64,000 nt of DNA from Bactericera cockerelli (taxonomy: Eukaryota; Arthropoda; Insecta; Hemiptera; Triozidae). Of the stretch, positions 62,555-64,000 are shown piece by piece (position 1 is the first letter of the stretch; the number at the start of each line of letters is the position of its first letter). Below the pieces are notes generated by a model that was not told where the DNA came from, did no database searches, and saw only the letters and a program-made list of their open reading frames with translations. The stretch lies in contig CM044957.1 in NCBI GenBank assembly GCA_024516035.1, positions 3,879,017 to 3,943,016 of the forward strand, in the 5' to 3' direction. Position numbers and translations under genes: made by a program.

Positions 62555-63005
62555 TTTCAACAGCTACACAATTCAAGAAACAAATCTTTCATTAAACTAA
62601 ATACTTATCATTTTTATTTGCATAGGAAATTATTGAATGAGTGATATCAATATTGTATCAAACTGTTTAAATACCAGAGTTTTTACCAGAATAATATAAT
62701 TTCAAATTAGTTTTAATTAACAAAATCTAAACACTTAGGTATTTGTCAATTATAAACTGAAAACTGCTGAATTTTTTTACTGAATTCTGTTGGTAATAAC
62801 TTCGAGCTTTTTAAAAAAGCCTGATATAAACACCACTATTTAAATAAGAATGTACAGGGAATCACAAACTCCACACGTTTAAAAACAGAATATCTGTAGT
62901 GGCACACACACGGTGAATATTTTCCCGCGCACTGATAAAAACCGCTCCGCTTCAATAGGAACACTGGAACAGTGGAACACTCATGTCTCTCATTTAAAAT
63001 GTATT
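62555..63005. other. Upstream region of the MADF gene
   Basis: It should contain the promoter and 5' untranslated region of the minus-strand gene. I see no unambiguous TATA box or initiator. Confidence 0.4.
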
Positions 63006-63007
63006 GT

Positions 63008-63103
63008 CACTAGAGCAAGCGGGAAAAAACGCCTGCTACAAGGAAAAGGGCTCTAAGCAAGTGGGAAAAAAACGCCTGCAATAAGGAAAGGGGCTCTAAT
63101 AAA
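63008..63103. repeat. 47-bp direct duplication
   Basis: GGGAAAAAACGCCTGCTACA and GGGAAAAAAACGCCTGCAAT lie in two adjacent copies, each ending AAGGGGCTCTAA or similar. Confidence 0.85.
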
Positions 63104-63155
63104 CCTCCCCTCCTTTTCTCAATCCACATCCTATTCCCCTCTCCTAGCCATTTCT

Positions 63156-63646
63156 CAGTGGTTCTCAACCTTTTCGGACTCGCGAAGTCGCAACCCATTG
63201 TGACATTGTAAACTGTAAACAGTGTAAACTGTAAACATCAGATAAAACTTACCTACTTATTTAGACTTCACAGAAACATTGTTTTGTACTTATGTTGTAT
63301 TTTCCTGAGACATATCGTCTCTAACATCACAGAGATGTAAGCTATTTTTTTTATACAAAATCTGCAAAAGAGGGCGGTTTCCACCTCCTTGTATTCTCAG
63401 ATGAGATTTCTAGTGGGATGTCTGATTTTGACATTTGGTCACTGAACGTTATATAGGGTAAATGTACTAGATAAGGCCCACTCATGAGACAACACAATTT
63501 ATCACCCTCGCCTATTTTTGCATTTTTTTTCTATAGCTATAGAGAGGTAAAGCTATACAGATAGGTACCCAAAACAAGCTCGTTACCCACTTGAAATTGT
63601 CTAATTACCCAAATTTGGGTCGAGACCCATCGGTTGAGAACCACTG
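63156..63646. mobile_element. hAT-type MITE, 491 bp
   Basis: The tips CAGTGGTTCTCAACC are perfect 15-bp inverted repeats with the CAGnGGTTCTCAAC signature of many hAT elements. The 8 bp on either side (CCATTTCT and TTTATGTA) do not match, so the original target duplication has decayed or the two ends come from different copies. No coding region. Confidence 0.75.
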
Positions 63647-63649
63647 TTT

Positions 63650-64000
63650 ATGTATTAAATACTTCCCCAACTTGGCTTCCTACCCTAAATCGTGGCGCAT
63701 ATCTTTCAAACCATTTCTCCGCTTTTGTTAAATAAAAGCAACTGTCTGCAGTTCCGTAAAATAATTTGAAAAAGGCGGCTCAATTTTTTCTCCGTTTTTC
63801 ACCAGGAAAGTAATGAAACAGGATTAGACTAATCTAATTCAAAACAGAATAATGTCCTTAACATGCCCTTTAGTAGGATTCGACTTTCAACCAATCACAG
63901 CGCCTTTATATCAGCTGTTAAGCGATAACGGCTTTGACTAACAAATTAATCATAGATACTTAATCCTGTTTCATAATTTGGTCCTTAAATTTCAACACTT
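63650..64000. other. Unassigned sequence, weak inverted pair
   Basis: GAAACAGGATTA at about 63815 and TAATCCTGTTTCAT at about 63962 are complementary and about 140 bp apart. A MITE running to about 63976 is possible. Confidence 0.4.

Noticed and set aside
62555..62560. Start of the MADF protein two codons upstream (MKM...)
   Set aside because: That codon is TTG. The ATG at 62554 is the first proper start.

Overview
This is an AT-rich animal nuclear window with almost no genes, built mostly from transposable elements, tandem arrays and microsatellites. A MADF/BESS gene with a canonical GT-AG intron, several tRNA-headed and 5S rRNA-headed SINEs with short target-site duplications, non-LTR retrotransposon remnants and many small terminal-inverted-repeat (TIR) elements point to an arthropod, probably an insect. 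I cannot name the species. Nothing suggests bacterial or organellar DNA.

The only gene I would defend is at 61555-62554 on the minus strand. It has two exons and encodes a 233-residue MADF DNA-binding protein with a C-terminal BESS-like motif. Two retrotransposon coding remnants are also present. One is a reverse transcriptase C-terminal region at 26032-26487 (minus). The other is a 5'-truncated LINE end at 28178-28427 (minus), flanked by a perfect 14-bp target duplication.

Layout. 0-12 kb: SINE copies, a 72-bp satellite (2.4-3.2 kb), GA/CT tracts and a GA-rich 118-bp array (8.9-9.6 kb). 12.8-16.5 kb: a composite repeat whose outer parts are imperfectly inverted, holding three related 43-45-bp arrays and a second inverted-repeat element. 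16.5-25.6 kb: SINEs, a tandem duplication, a 22-bp array (21.4-22.0 kb) and two TIR elements. 25.6-31.3 kb: LINE remnants, long purine tracts and a 104-bp array. 31.3-48.7 kb: more SINEs, a Tc1/mariner-type element, an intact 5S-SINE nested in a tRNA-SINE (39.3-39.8 kb) and a perfect 65-bp inverted repeat (46.3-46.5 kb). 49.3-50.0 kb: a 750-bp GA tract. 50-61.4 kb: mariner-, piggyBac- and hAT-type elements and SINEs with clear target duplications. 61.5-64 kb: the MADF gene and a hAT-type element.

Repeat families are named here for this window only. S5 is a SINE with a complete 5S rRNA-like head (about 122 nt), a body of about 130 nt and an A-rich tail. SINE-A, -B, -C, -D, -E and -F have tRNA-like heads or are tied to them. 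L is a LINE-like 3' end with an AATAAAG signal and an (AAT)n tail. G and H are other dispersed repeats. The S5 family, with its closed terminal stem and conserved internal promoter blocks, is the most distinctive content.
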